Assembly: GCA_016795325.1 (NCBI GenBank)
Contig: JAEUHY010000012.1
Location: forward strand, 434,001-498,000
Direction: 5' to 3'
Source of the DNA: Planctomycetota bacterium
GTDB taxonomy: Bacteria > Planctomycetota > UBA1135 > GCA-002686595
DNA length: 64,000 nt
Below are positions 42,834 through 53,312 of the stretch, piece by piece. Position 1 is the stretch's first letter; each line of letters opens with the position of its first letter. Both the position numbers and the translations under genes were made by a program. Below the pieces are notes generated by a model. That model did no database searches. It was given only the letters and a program-made list of their open reading frames with translations, and was not told the DNA's origin.

Positions 42834-45083
42834 GTGTTCGACGGCTTCGTGAATCCGGCCCTGGCCGCGGGCGTCGCGCTGGCGAGCGTGCCGCTGATCA
42901 TCCATCTGCTCAATCGCCAGCGCTACAAGCCCATGCCGTGGGCGGCCATGCGCTTCGTGCAGGCCGCGTACAAGAAGACGCGGCGCCGCGCCAACCTCGA
43001 GAACCTGCTGCTGCTGCTCTTGCGCATGTTGGCGGTCGCGTTGCTCGCGCTGGTCGTCGCGCGTCCGTTCCTCGGCGACCAATCGCCGCTCGCGCAGCTG
43101 GCGCAAGCGCGCCGCGACCTGGTGCTCGTGCTCGATACCTCGGCCTCCACGGGCTACCGCGACGGCGTGCGCAGCGTGCACGAAGCGATGCTCGAGCGTG
43201 CGCGCGAACTGCTGCTCGAACTCGACGGCGGCCGCGACGACCGGGTGCGCTTGATCGCCGCAGGCGCATCTCCTCGGCTGCTGTCCTGGCGCCGCCCCGA
43301 GGAGGCGCTGAGCCTGCTCAATTCGCTCGCCGGCCCCGACGACGAGCCGTTGGACCTCGCGCTCGCGCTCGGCGAAGTCGCGCGCCTGGCCGAAGAGGAC
43401 GCGGCGCAGCAGGGCGCGAGCACGCTCGAGATCCGCCTGCTCACCGACCTGCAGCGCGGCAGCTTCGAAGCGCCGCCGGCGGGTGCGGAGGCCGGCGCAG
43501 TCGCCGGTGCGAACGTCGGCGCCCAGCGTGCGCCTGCGGTCGTCGAACAACTCGATCGTCTGGCCGCGCTCGAACTCAAGGTCTGGGTCGAGGACCTCGG
43601 CCCGGCCGAGCCCACGCCCCCGAACCTGTCGATTTCAGCGCTCGAGCCGCTGGGCGAGGTGCTGGGCGGCGGCACGCTCGAAGTGGCGGTCGAAGTGCGC
43701 AACCACGGACTCACGAGCAAGAGCGGCGTGCGCGTGTGGTTGACGCTCGACGAAGACCAGCGACTGCCGTTCCGCACGCTCGACGTGCCCGCGCGCGGCT
43801 CGGCGCGCGCCGTGTTCAGCGCGAACTTCGCCAGCGCGGGCCCCCACGTCTTGCGCGCGCGCATCGACGCCGACCGACTGGCCGTCGACGACACGCGCGT
43901 GCGCATCGTCGACGTGCCTGCGACCGCGCGTGTGCTGCTCGTCAACGGCGACAGCGCCGCGGAAGTCGAACGCGACGAAGTCGGCTACCTGCACTCCGTG
44001 CTCGACCCGCTCGGCGGCGACGAAGTGCTCGGGGCCGGCGGCATCCCGCCGTTCACCGCGCGCACCGTTGCGCCGCACGAACTCAGCGGCGGCGAGGTCG
44101 ACCTCAGCGAGTTCGATGTCGTGCTGCTCGCGAACGTCGACGCGCTCTCCGCGCCGCTCGCGGAGAAGCTCGAGCAGTGGACAGCCGCGGGCGGAGCGTT
44201 GGTGTTCACGCTCGGCCGGCAAGTCGAGCCGACCGCCTTCAACCTGCGCCTGCACAAGCCCGACGGCACGGGCCTCGCGCCGCTCGAACTCCTCTCGCGC
44301 ACGCAGATCGCGCGCCGCGACGGCTATTTCCGCGTGCGCTCCTTCGAAGCCGCTCACCCGGCGCTGGCTTTCTTCGCCGACGAACGTTGGAAGCCGCTGC
44401 TGACGGAGTCGCCAACCTACGAGTTCTTCCAGTCGCGTCCCGATCCGAACGCGCGGGTCCTGGCCCAGTTCGACGACGACGCCGCGAGCGCCTTGCTCGT
44501 CGAGAAGCGCTACGACCGCGGCAAGGTGTTCGTGTGGACCACGAGCATCGACGCGGAGTGGAGCCGCATCGCGGAGTCGCCGAACACCTTCGTGCCGCTG
44601 GTGCACGAGTGGCTGCGCTACGCGGCCCGCAGCGAACGCCCCGCGCGCAACGTCGATGTCGGCGCGCCGCTGATCGCCCAGGTGCGCGTGTTCCCGCGCA
44701 ATGCGACCTTGCTCGCGCCCGACGACACGCGGCGCGCGGTCGAAGGCGAACCGCGCAACGAGGGGCCGGGTGTGTGGAGCGTCTCGATGCTCGACGGCTC
44801 GCAACGCGCGGGGCTGTACCGCTTGACCTTCGACGGCGCGCCCGACGAGCCCTTCGCCGTGGGCCTCGACCCGCGTGAATCGGACCTCGACCGCCTCAGC
44901 GTCAACGAACTCTCCGGTCTGCACCGCGCGCTGGTGGCGACCCGCGACGCGCCCTCCGGCGACGACGCTCCGGCGCCGGCGCAGGGTGAAGTGTGGCGCC
45001 TGCTCGCCTGGTTGTGCTTGAGCGCTCTGTGCCTGGAAACCCTGTGGGCCGCGTGGGTTGGCCGCACCCGGAGGCTGGTGTGA
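42834..45083 (+). CDS. BatA-like membrane protein with a VWA domain
   Basis: The 749-residue product begins with the aerotolerance-regulator N-terminal domain: NPALAAGVALASVPLIIHLL as TM1, then RYKPMPWAAMRFVQAAYKKTRRR, then TM2 LLLLLLRMLAVALLALVVARPF. A VWA domain follows with MIDAS DTSAS near residue 99. The central part has beta-sandwich stretches and a segment resembling a glutamine-amidotransferase-like fold (DVVLLANVDALSAPLAEKLEQW). One C-terminal TM lies near 730 (WRLLAWLCLSALCLETLWAAWV). The start is GTG, 2 bp after the DUF58 stop, so the pair is translationally linked. Confidence 0.88.
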   Translation: MFDGFVNPALAAGVALASVPLIIHLLNRQRYKPMPWAAMRFVQAAYKKTRRRANLENLLLLLLRMLAVALLALVVARPFLGDQSPLAQLAQARRDLVLVLDTSASTGYRDGVRSVHEAMLERARELLLELDGGRDDRVRLIAAGASPRLLSWRRPEEALSLLNSLAGPDDEPLDLALALGEVARLAEEDAAQQGASTLEIRLLTDLQRGSFEAPPAGAEAGAVAGANVGAQRAPAVVEQLDRLAALELKVWVEDLGPAEPTPPNLSISALEPLGEVLGGGTLEVAVEVRNHGLTSKSGVRVWLTLDEDQRLPFRTLDVPARGSARAVFSANFASAGPHVLRARIDADRLAVDDTRVRIVDVPATARVLLVNGDSAAEVERDEVGYLHSVLDPLGGDEVLGAGGIPPFTARTVAPHELSGGEVDLSEFDVVLLANVDALSAPLAEKLEQWTAAGGALVFTLGRQVEPTAFNLRLHKPDGTGLAPLELLSRTQIARRDGYFRVRSFEAAHPALAFFADERWKPLLTESPTYEFFQSRPDPNARVLAQFDDDAASALLVEKRYDRGKVFVWTTSIDAEWSRIAESPNTFVPLVHEWLRYAARSERPARNVDVGAPLIAQVRVFPRNATLLAPDDTRRAVEGEPRNEGPGVWSVSMLDGSQRAGLYRLTFDGAPDEPFAVGLDPRESDLDRLSVNELSGLHRALVATRDAPSGDDAPAPAQGEVWRLLAWLCLSALCLETLWAAWVGRTRRLV

Positions 45084-47497
45084 ACTTCTTGGCAGCTCTG
45101 CTCCCTCCGCCGCAAGCGGGCGCGAACGCGCTCGACGCCGGCACGCGCGAAACGCTGCAGTTGCTCGACCTGCCCGAGCCCTGGATCGTGGTTCTCGTCG
45201 TCGCCCCGGCGCTGGCGCTGCTCGTGTGGCTCGGCTACCGCGGCGAGAAGTTGAGCGTCGGCGCGCGCCTCACGCTGACGTTCCTGCGGGCGTGCGCGCT
45301 GCTGCTGCTGCTCGGAATCCTTGCGCGCCCCGTCAAGGTCATCCAACGCGAGGACGTGCAAGACGCGATCGCGCTGGTGCTCGTCGACGACTCCGCGAGC
45401 ATGCAGCGCAAGGACGCCTACGCCGGCGACGGCGCGACGCGCCGCGCGCTGGCTCAACTCGACTTCGCCGAACCGGCGCAGGTGACGCGCTCCGCGGTCG
45501 CGCAACGTGTGCTCGAACGCGTGCTGGCGCCCAAACTCGCGAGCGGCGGCTACGCGGCAAAGAACTTCGCCTTCGGCGCCGACCTCGAACCGCTCGGCCC
45601 CGGCGCGAGCTTGAACGCGCGCGACGCATCCACGCGCCTGGGCGACGCGTTGCTGCAGAGCCTCGCCGCGCACCGCGGACGCCACGTCACCGATGTCATC
45701 GTCCTCTCGGACGGTCGCCAGAACGCGGGGGCGTCGCTGCTCGATGCCGCGCGCGCCGCCTCGAGCCTCGGCGTGAACGTGCACAGCATCGTGCTGGGAG
45801 ACACGCGGCCGGAGCTGAACGTCGCGCTCGAACTGGTCGAGGCGCCGAGCAGCGCGCTCGACGGCGACGAGATCGCCATCACGGTGCGCGTGGTCGGCCG
45901 CGGGCTCGAACGCGGCCGCCGCGGCGAGGTGCGCCTGGAGGAGTACGACCCCGAGGATCCCGACGGACGCGCGCGCAGGGTCGCGGCCACGGCGGAGCTC
46001 GAGCTGAGCGAAAACGGCGAGCGCACGACCTTGATCGCCCGCGCCGGGCCCGCGAACCGCCGCACGCAGGAGCGCCGCTTCCGCGTCGAAGCCGCGCCGC
46101 TCGCGGGCGAGACCGCGCTCGACGACAACGTGCTCGAAGTCAGCGTCCACGTCAGCCCGCAGAAGGTGCGTGTGCTGTACGTCGAAGGCTATCCGCGCTG
46201 GGAGTACCGACGCCTCGCGCTCGACATGCTCAAGCGCGCCGACGAGAACATTCAGTTCCAGGCCTTCCTGCTCTCCGCCAATCCGGACTTCCGCCACGAG
46301 TCCTCGAAGGACCTGCCCTCCCTCGCCCGCGTGCCGTTCGAGCGCAAGGAACTGCTCGACAACTACGACGTGGTGATCCTCGGCGACGTGAACCCCTTCG
46401 CGATCTCACCCGACCCGAGCGCGAGCGAGGAGTTCATGAAGGCCTTGGTCGAATTCGTCGAACGCGGCGGCGGCCTGTGCGCCATCGCCGGCGAGTACGA
46501 CCTGCCGCGCGCTTACGTCGGCACGCCGCTCGAAGCGGTGTTCCCGGTGCTGTTCGACGACGCCGAGCTGCGCAGCGGGCCGTCCGACACGCGGCGCAAG
46601 TACCGCCCGCGCCTGGAGGACCCCGACCACCCGCACGAAATCGTGCGCCTGCACTCGGAGCTCGAGGTCAACCGCGAGCTGTGGGAGGAAGAGAGCGGCC
46701 TGTGGGGCATGCACTGGTTCTCGCCTGTGAGCCGCGCGAAGCCCGGCGCGCAGGTGTTGTTGCGGCACCCGCGTGAGTCCAACTCCTACGGCGCGTACCC
46801 GCTCGCCGTCGCCGGCTACTACCCCTCGGGGCGCACGCTGTTCCTGGCCTTCGACGAGACCTGGACCTTCCGCTACCACTGGGGACCGCGCTTCCACGAG
46901 CGCTTCTGGCGCAACGCGATTCGCTGGCTCGCGCTCGGCCGCCTGCGCAGCGGCGACCGGCGCTACCGCATCGAGCTCGCCCGCACGAGCTACGACCTCG
47001 GCGCGCGCGTGGGCGTCGAGGCGCGCGTGTTGGACGAGGACTACCGCCCGAGCACGGCCCAGACCCAGGAGCTGCGCTGGAGCGCCCCCGAAGGCCAACC
47101 CCAGGACCTGATCCTCACCGCCGTCGAAGGGCGCCCTGGCCTGTTCCGCGGTTCCGTCGAGCCCTCGCGCACCGGTCTGCACCGGGTGTGGGTCGAGCAG
47201 GCCGGCGAACGCCTCTCCGGCGCGGAGTTCGAAGTCGTGATCCCGAGCCTCGAGAGCGCGGACCCGACTCCGGCCCCCGCTGCGCTGGCGGAGTTGGCGG
47301 CGCTCACCGGCGGCGTCGCGGTCGATCTGGCGCACGCCGACGAACTCGTCCAGAAGGCCCTCCCGGGCGGAGAACAGCGGCGCGACCCAATTTCCGCGCG
47401 CTTGGACGATATTTGGGACCACGGTTGGACGCTGCTCGTCGTACTGGCGGTGCTTTCAGCCGAGTGGATCCTGCGCAAGCGCTTCGAGTTGGTGTGA
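45080..47497 (+). CDS. VWA/glutamine-amidotransferase-like membrane protein
   Basis: The 805-residue product has two N-terminal membrane segments (about 32-52 and 62-82). A VWA domain follows with a DDSAS MIDAS motif at about 103-107. A class I glutamine-amidotransferase-like region (VRVLYVEGYPRWEYRRLALDML and LDNYDVVILGDVNPFAI) lacks the catalytic Cys nucleophile. A C-terminal membrane segment (WTLLVVLAVLSAEWILRKRF) closes it. It begins with a GTG that overlaps the BatA-like stop (GTGA). With the preceding gene it probably forms a membrane pair with large periplasmic domains. Confidence 0.85.
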   Translation: MNFLAALLPPPQAGANALDAGTRETLQLLDLPEPWIVVLVVAPALALLVWLGYRGEKLSVGARLTLTFLRACALLLLLGILARPVKVIQREDVQDAIALVLVDDSASMQRKDAYAGDGATRRALAQLDFAEPAQVTRSAVAQRVLERVLAPKLASGGYAAKNFAFGADLEPLGPGASLNARDASTRLGDALLQSLAAHRGRHVTDVIVLSDGRQNAGASLLDAARAASSLGVNVHSIVLGDTRPELNVALELVEAPSSALDGDEIAITVRVVGRGLERGRRGEVRLEEYDPEDPDGRARRVAATAELELSENGERTTLIARAGPANRRTQERRFRVEAAPLAGETALDDNVLEVSVHVSPQKVRVLYVEGYPRWEYRRLALDMLKRADENIQFQAFLLSANPDFRHESSKDLPSLARVPFERKELLDNYDVVILGDVNPFAISPDPSASEEFMKALVEFVERGGGLCAIAGEYDLPRAYVGTPLEAVFPVLFDDAELRSGPSDTRRKYRPRLEDPDHPHEIVRLHSELEVNRELWEEESGLWGMHWFSPVSRAKPGAQVLLRHPRESNSYGAYPLAVAGYYPSGRTLFLAFDETWTFRYHWGPRFHERFWRNAIRWLALGRLRSGDRRYRIELARTSYDLGARVGVEARVLDEDYRPSTAQTQELRWSAPEGQPQDLILTAVEGRPGLFRGSVEPSRTGLHRVWVEQAGERLSGAEFEVVIPSLESADPTPAPAALAELAALTGGVAVDLAHADELVQKALPGGEQRRDPISARLDDIWDHGWTLLVVLAVLSAEWILRKRFELV

Positions 47498-47553
47498 GCG
47501 ACCACGAGCGAGGCGCCTGGCCAACCGCGATCGAGCTTCAACCGACCTTCGCC

Positions 47554-50500
47554 ATGCCGCTGCCTTCCGAGCCTTTCCCGCTGCGCTGCCCCGCTCGAGT
47601 CGGGCTGACCGCCGCCCTCGGCGCGGCGAGCTTGTTCGGCGCGCTCACGCCGTCGGCGCTGGCCGCACGGAGCGCAGCGCAGAACACGCCGCCCAGCGTC
47701 ACCGGCGAGGACGAGGTTCAACCGCGCGGATTCGCGATCCACCAGACGCACGCGGCGGCGGCGCTCGCACGCAGAGCACTCGATCACCTCGGCGCCCAGC
47801 GCACGGCGGAGGCACTTCAAACGCTCCAGGAGTTGCTCGTCGCGCACCGCGGCGACGTGTTGCTCGACCCCGAACACGCACCACAGAACGGGGAGGAGCA
47901 CTTCATCGGCGCAGGGGACTGGGCCGCCCGCAAGCTCGCCGAACTCCCCGACGACGCCCAGGCCGCGTACCGCGCGCGCCACGAGACGCAGGCCGCCGCT
48001 GGACTGAGCGAGGCGCTTGCGGCGCGCGACGGTCGCGCGTTGGCCGAGGTCGCGCGCACGTACCCGCGCACCGCAGCCGCACTGCGCGCCTGGCGCGCGC
48101 TCGGCGACCTGGAGGCCGAACGCAACAACCTCGCGGCTGCGCGCGTCGCGTGGCAGCGAGCCGACGCACTCGAGAGCGCACTCGAGCGCACCCCGGGCCG
48201 AACTGCCGCGGAGCCCGCCGCCCCGCGTCGCGCGGCGCTCGAACAGCTCCACTCGAGCTCGCCCGCGCTCGAGCGCACGGCGCCGGGGCCCGACGCCGCG
48301 ACGTGGAGCGCGTCGCTCGCGCCCGAGAACACCCAGGGCCCCTTCGCACGCGGCGAGAGCTTCTCGCTCTACGCCGCTGTCGACGGCGACCAGGTGTTCG
48401 TCTCCGACAGCTTGCGCGTGTGGGCCTTCGACGCCTGGAGCGGAGAGCGGCGTTGGGTCAGCGCGGAAGCGCCCCACTGGAACGCCGTCGATCGCGGTCT
48501 GGTGCGCCCCGGCGACGACCGCGTGCTGCGGCGCGACGACTTCTTCGAGAACATCGACCGCGGTCAGATCATCGTGCGTCCGGCGGCCTCCGGCGGAGTC
48601 GTGGTGGCCGCGATCCAGACGCCCTTCTCGCGCGTCGGCAACCGCAACTACCAGAACTTCTCGATCACGCGCGTCACTCCCGAGCGGCGGCTCGTGGCCT
48701 TCGACGCGCGCAGCGGCCGACCGCTGTGGGACCACTTCCCCCCGCCGCTGTGGGACGGTGAGTCCGGACCGTTCGAGCAGCGCATGATCGTCGGCGCCGC
48801 ACCGACGATCGCCGCCGGACGCGTGCTCGCGGTTTCGCACGCGCTGCGCGGGCGTGTCGATCTGCACGTGGCCTGCTACGACCTCTACGACGGACGGCGC
48901 CTGTGGTCGACGCCGCTGGTGTCGGGACAGGTCGAGCTCAACATGTTCGGCCGCGCGCAGCGCGAGTTCACCGCCGCGCCCGTGACCGTCGACGGCGAGC
49001 GCGTGCTGGTCGCGACGCAACTTGGCGCCATCGCCGCGCTCGACCTGTTCAGCGGCGACGTGCTCTGGGAGACGCTCTACGACCAGGTGCCGATCCCCAA
49101 GGCCGAGCACTGGCGCACCGACATGCGCCGCCAGTACTTCGCCAACGGTGCGCCGCTGGTGGTCGGCAATGCGCTCCTCGTCGCTCCGGCCGACGGCCGC
49201 GAACTGGTGTGCCTCGATCTGACGAGCGGCACGCCGCTGTGGCGGCGCGCGCACGACTTCTTCACGCGCTCCGGGCAAGTGGTGACGCTGCTCGGCGCGA
49301 ACGAGCAGACGTTGTGGCTCAGCACCGACCGCGTCCTCGTCGCACGCGCGCCGCGCGGCCTGGGCGCAGGTGCTGGCCCGACCAGCGTCGACGCCAGCTC
49401 CACCGCGCTCGACATCCAACCGCGACCTCGGCCTCAGTTGGGGGCGACGCACGTCGTCGCCGCGACGGCCGAGCGACGCCTCGCCATCGAACGCACGCGG
49501 CTGTCCGAGGACCGGCGCGCGAGCGCGGAGTGGGCGCCGACCCAGACCCCCGGGAACGTCGAACTCGCCGCGGGCGCGGCCTACTTCGTGTGCGATAGCC
49601 AGCTGACGGGTGCGGTCGACTGGAACGTGGTGAGCGAGCGCTTCGCGCGCGAGTGCGCCGCGGCGCCGCAGGATCCGCGTCCGCACCTGGGCTGGGCGAG
49701 CGTGCTGCTGCGGCGTGGCGCCGCGGAACTCGCGGCGGGCTCCAACGATGTCGCCGCGCGCCTTCTGCAGGAGTCCGCCCAACGACTGCTGCCTTGGATC
49801 GACACCGCCGAGCCGAGCCTGCGCGAGGACGTGCGCGAACGCTTCGTATCCGCGGCGCTCGCCAGCGCCGAAGCGCTGGCCCGCGCGGCGTCGCTGCGCC
49901 CCGCCTTGGAGTGGGCGCAGCGCGCAGGTCAGATCGCACAGAACAAGTCGCAGCTCGTCCGCGCTTGGCTCCAGGAGGCGGAATTGCTCGCTGCGCTGCG
50001 CCAGCTCCCGGAGCGCACGGCGCTGCTCGCTCGCCTGGCGGAGCAGTGCGGCGCCGAGTTGCTGCCGCCCGATTGGCGCGAGCGCGACGACGCGCGCCGC
50101 TTCCTCGCGCTCTTGGAGCGCGCCGATGCGCCGGACATGACGGTCGCGCTCTACGTAGCGCTGGAGCAGGCGCTCGAAGCGCGCCGCGCGAGCGACGCCG
50201 CCGGCGAACTGAACCTGCTGCACACGCTGCTCGCCAAGTTCGGCGACTTGCCGCTGCCGAGCGACCCGCTGCGCGGCTCGGACGCAGCACCGAGTGCATC
50301 CTCCAACACCTCGATCAGGGTGCGCATCGGTGCGTTGCTCGCCGCTGGAGCGCGCGAGGCCTACGAACCGTTCGAACGCGCTGCGTCGGAGTGGTTGGAG
50401 CGCGCCCGCGCGCTCGGTGACTCCAAGGCCCTCGACGAACTCGTCCAACGTTTCCCCCACTCGCGCGCCGCGGCGCAGGCGGAGCGTTGGCGCAGGGAGA

Positions 50501-52119
50501 CAGCGCTCAACGCCTCCGATCTCGAGCAGGTGCTGCGCCTGTGCATCGGCGCCACGCCCGACGATTGGAACCTCGCGCAGGCCGATGAGAACCAGCTGCA
50601 CGCGCAGTTCGTGCTGCACGCGGCGCTGAAAGAAAACGGCAACACAGAGGCGGCCGCGGCCGTGCTGACGCGCCTGCTCGCCTTCCACGCCGAGCAGGTC
50701 TCCCCGCTCGCCCGCGACGGCGGTCGCACGCTGGCGCAACTGCGCGCCGAGTGCGCGCAGACGCTGGCCCAGACGCCCGCCATGCCGATCGCCCTCGAGC
50801 CGTCGACGACGCCGATGCGCGGCGAACCCGGCTCCACGCTTCTGCTCGGCGTCGCGCCCGTGCAAGTGGCGCCCGGCGACCAGCGCTGGACGCAGTTCCT
50901 CTGCCGTCGCGACCGCCAGTTCGACACGCTCTCGGCCTGGGCCGCCGACAGCACCTCCGCGGACACCCTCGAGCGGCCGCTTTGGTCGGCGCGGGTCGCG
51001 CAGGGCGCGGCGCTCCCCGGCTGGCGCGCGCACGTTTCCGCCGGCGCCTTGATCGTCGCCAACCGCACCTCGTTGACCGCACTGGACGCCGCGAGCGGCG
51101 AAGCGCGCTGGAGTTGGTCGAGCGGCGTGGGCCGCGTGGACTCCGTGGCTGTGCGCAGCGGCATCGTGCTCGTGAACCTCACCAGTTCGCAGTCGGTGTC
51201 GCTCGTGGCGCTCGACGCGGGCTCCGGGCTCGAGTTGTGGTCGCGGACCGCCGCGGCGGAACTGTGGGGCCGCCCGGTCCTCGGCGACCACGAACTCGTG
51301 CTGCTCCCTAGCGACTTCGCGCAGACGCCGGCCGAGGTGTTGGACCTGTTCAGCGGCGCGCGCCTGGCGCGCTTGCAGCTCGCGCAACACGTAGGCCTGG
51401 CCGACGTCGAAGGGGCTTGGATCGAAGGCGGCCGACTGCTCGTGCCCTCGTTCCCCAAGTCGAGCGCGCCGATCGAGCAGGAGTGCCTCTCGGCCTGGGA
51501 TCTGTCCACGGGCCGCCGCGCCTGGCGCGTGCTCGCCGAAGCGCAGCATCAGTTCGATTCGATCGTGCGCGCCGAGGGCCGCACGTACTTGGTGATGTTG
51601 CCGCGCGCGGACGGCAACCGGGCGGCGAACGGCGCCGTGCTCGACCTCGACGCGAAGATCGGCGCGGTGCGGCGCATCCCGAACGTCTCGCTCGCGCTCA
51701 GCGACGTGCTGATCGGCGTCGCGCGCCACCGCGTGGTCGAGAACAACCACCCGTACCTTTTCGTGCGCAGCGACGGCGGTGACGGCGCCAGCACCTTGGT
51801 GCGCGCCTTCCACCTGCCCTACGGCGAGCGCTGGAGCGTTTCGCTCGACCTCGCCCCCAGCGCGCTCAACGCCGCGCCGATGCCGGCGCCGGTCGTCACC
51901 GAACGCAGCGTGGCGCTCTTCTACAATCTGTCCGTGCGCGGCAAACCCGTGCGTGGCGCAGCTAGCGCCGCGATGCTGCTCGTCGATCGCGAACGCGGCG
52001 AAGTGCGCGAGCGCAGCGCGCTGCCGCCGGAACTCGGCGGCGCCGAGAAGCTCGAGTTCTCAGCCCTCGGTCGCACCCTGTGGATCTGCGGCCCCAACCA
52101 CATGCTCGTGAGGCGGTGA
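47554..52119 (+). CDS. Giant secreted PQQ-like protein with a helical-repeat middle
   Basis: The 1521-residue product has a signal peptide (hydrophobic TAALGAASLFGALTPSALA). PQQ-like strands occur in two blocks: residues about 270-620 (VWAFDAWSGERRWVSAE, CYDLYDGRRLWSTPLVSG and AALDLFSGDVLWETLYD) and about 1160-1500 (TALDAASGEARWSWSSG, LVALDAGSGLELWSR). Between them is an alpha-helical, TPR-like stretch. It looks like a large periplasmic scaffold; no enzymatic motif is seen. An in-frame GTG at 47494 overlaps the previous stop in the same GTGA fashion as its neighbours, but the ATG at 47554 gives the better signal peptide. Confidence 0.72.
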   Translation: MPLPSEPFPLRCPARVGLTAALGAASLFGALTPSALAARSAAQNTPPSVTGEDEVQPRGFAIHQTHAAAALARRALDHLGAQRTAEALQTLQELLVAHRGDVLLDPEHAPQNGEEHFIGAGDWAARKLAELPDDAQAAYRARHETQAAAGLSEALAARDGRALAEVARTYPRTAAALRAWRALGDLEAERNNLAAARVAWQRADALESALERTPGRTAAEPAAPRRAALEQLHSSSPALERTAPGPDAATWSASLAPENTQGPFARGESFSLYAAVDGDQVFVSDSLRVWAFDAWSGERRWVSAEAPHWNAVDRGLVRPGDDRVLRRDDFFENIDRGQIIVRPAASGGVVVAAIQTPFSRVGNRNYQNFSITRVTPERRLVAFDARSGRPLWDHFPPPLWDGESGPFEQRMIVGAAPTIAAGRVLAVSHALRGRVDLHVACYDLYDGRRLWSTPLVSGQVELNMFGRAQREFTAAPVTVDGERVLVATQLGAIAALDLFSGDVLWETLYDQVPIPKAEHWRTDMRRQYFANGAPLVVGNALLVAPADGRELVCLDLTSGTPLWRRAHDFFTRSGQVVTLLGANEQTLWLSTDRVLVARAPRGLGAGAGPTSVDASSTALDIQPRPRPQLGATHVVAATAERRLAIERTRLSEDRRASAEWAPTQTPGNVELAAGAAYFVCDSQLTGAVDWNVVSERFARECAAAPQDPRPHLGWASVLLRRGAAELAAGSNDVAARLLQESAQRLLPWIDTAEPSLREDVRERFVSAALASAEALARAASLRPALEWAQRAGQIAQNKSQLVRAWLQEAELLAALRQLPERTALLARLAEQCGAELLPPDWRERDDARRFLALLERADAPDMTVALYVALEQALEARRASDAAGELNLLHTLLAKFGDLPLPSDPLRGSDAAPSASSNTSIRVRIGALLAAGAREAYEPFERAASEWLERARALGDSKALDELVQRFPHSRAAAQAERWRRETALNASDLEQVLRLCIGATPDDWNLAQADENQLHAQFVLHAALKENGNTEAAAAVLTRLLAFHAEQVSPLARDGGRTLAQLRAECAQTLAQTPAMPIALEPSTTPMRGEPGSTLLLGVAPVQVAPGDQRWTQFLCRRDRQFDTLSAWAADSTSADTLERPLWSARVAQGAALPGWRAHVSAGALIVANRTSLTALDAASGEARWSWSSGVGRVDSVAVRSGIVLVNLTSSQSVSLVALDAGSGLELWSRTAAAELWGRPVLGDHELVLLPSDFAQTPAEVLDLFSGARLARLQLAQHVGLADVEGAWIEGGRLLVPSFPKSSAPIEQECLSAWDLSTGRRAWRVLAEAQHQFDSIVRAEGRTYLVMLPRADGNRAANGAVLDLDAKIGAVRRIPNVSLALSDVLIGVARHRVVENNHPYLFVRSDGGDGASTLVRAFHLPYGERWSVSLDLAPSALNAAPMPAPVVTERSVALFYNLSVRGKPVRGAASAAMLLVDRERGEVRERSALPPELGGAEKLEFSALGRTLWICGPNHMLVRR

Positions 52120-52123
52120 CACC

Positions 52124-53302
52124 ATGCAAGCGCGCTCTCTTCTGCTTCTGATCGGCGCAACCGCGTTGTGCGGGCCCGCTGTAGCCGCGGCGCCCCAAGC
52201 CACGGGCGACTCGCGGCCCGAGCGCAGCGCGTACGAATCGCTCGACACCGAGCCGATCGTCGTCACGCCCGAGCACGCGGCGGCCGTGGAGCGCGGCCTC
52301 GCGTGGCTCGCCGAACGGCAAGTGCGCGAAGGGCCGGACGCCGGCGCCTGGGTGGCGAAGATCGGCTACAAACTCAACGAGGGCTACCAGCACACCGAAG
52401 CCGAGCGCGGACACGTCGGCGTGACCTCGCTCGCCTGCATGGCGTTCCTGGCCGGCGGGCACCTCCCGGGACGCGGGCCGTACGGCGACGTCGTCGAGCG
52501 CGGCCTAGGGTTTGTCATCAACGCCGTCGGCGACGACGGCTATGTCACGCACGCCGGCTCGCGCATGTACAGCCACGCGTTCGCGACCTTGTTCCTCGCC
52601 GAGGTCTACGGGCAAACGCACCGCCAGGACATCCGCGGCAAGCTGCAGCTGTGCGTCGATTTCATCGTCAACTCGCAGAACGCGGAAGGCGGCTGGCGCT
52701 ACGAGCCCTATGCGGTGACCAGCGACATGTCGATCGTGGTGTGCCAGGTGATGGCGCTGCGCGCGGCCCGCAACATCGGCATCCGCGTGCCCAAGAGCGT
52801 CATCGACCGGGCCGCGAAGTACGTGGTCGACTCCGCGGTGACGGAGCAGTCGCTCCAACGCTTCCCGGGCGCGAACTACTACCGCAACGAGATCGGCTCG
52901 TTCCACTACCAGAAGCACGACGGCTCGCGCTCGTCCTTCCCGCTCACCGCGGCCGGCGTGACCGCCATGTTCGGCGCCGGCGTGTACTCGAACCACTCGA
53001 TCGACCAGGGCATCCGCTACCTGCAGAGCAACCTGGCGCAGTTCAACTTCGAGCGCGGGCGCCAAGCGGGCGGGCACTACTTCTTCTGGTACGGCCACTA
53101 CTACGGCGTGCAGGCGATGTACACCGCCGGCGCGGACAAGTGGGAGTCGTACTTCACCACCGTGCGCGACGAACTGCTGCGCATGCAGACCACCAGCGGC
53201 TCGTGGCCCAACAGCGTGGGGCCCGGCGAAACGTTCGGCACGGCCATGGCGGTCTTGATCCTCGAGATCCCCTACCGTTTCCTCCCGATCTTCCAGCGCT
53301 AG
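52124..53302 (+). CDS. Secreted alpha/alpha-toroid protein (prenyltransferase/squalene-cyclase-like repeats)
   Basis: The 392-residue product has a signal peptide (LLLLIGATALCGPAVAA). At least five repeats resemble the prenyltransferase/squalene oxidase repeat, such as VERGLAWLAERQVREGPDAG, IVNSQNAEGGWRYEP, SVIDRAAKYVVDSA and RMQTTSGSWPNSVGPGETFGTAMAVL. The catalytic DxDD of squalene-hopene cyclases is absent, so it is probably not a cyclase. It starts 4 bp after the giant PQQ-like gene. A second protein of the same type closes the operon at 59463. Confidence 0.85.
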   Translation: MQARSLLLLIGATALCGPAVAAAPQATGDSRPERSAYESLDTEPIVVTPEHAAAVERGLAWLAERQVREGPDAGAWVAKIGYKLNEGYQHTEAERGHVGVTSLACMAFLAGGHLPGRGPYGDVVERGLGFVINAVGDDGYVTHAGSRMYSHAFATLFLAEVYGQTHRQDIRGKLQLCVDFIVNSQNAEGGWRYEPYAVTSDMSIVVCQVMALRAARNIGIRVPKSVIDRAAKYVVDSAVTEQSLQRFPGANYYRNEIGSFHYQKHDGSRSSFPLTAAGVTAMFGAGVYSNHSIDQGIRYLQSNLAQFNFERGRQAGGHYFFWYGHYYGVQAMYTAGADKWESYFTTVRDELLRMQTTSGSWPNSVGPGETFGTAMAVLILEIPYRFLPIFQR

Positions 53303-53312
53303 TCTCGACGCC

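Noticed and set aside
47041..51813. A 1590-codon minus-strand open frame opposite the giant PQQ-like gene
   Set aside because: Antisense to a gene with signal peptide, PQQ-like strands and operon linkage; composition is Arg/Ala/Gly-rich without any motif. Similar antisense frames at 27460-30531, 35444-37936 and 53154-55745 were rejected for the same reason.
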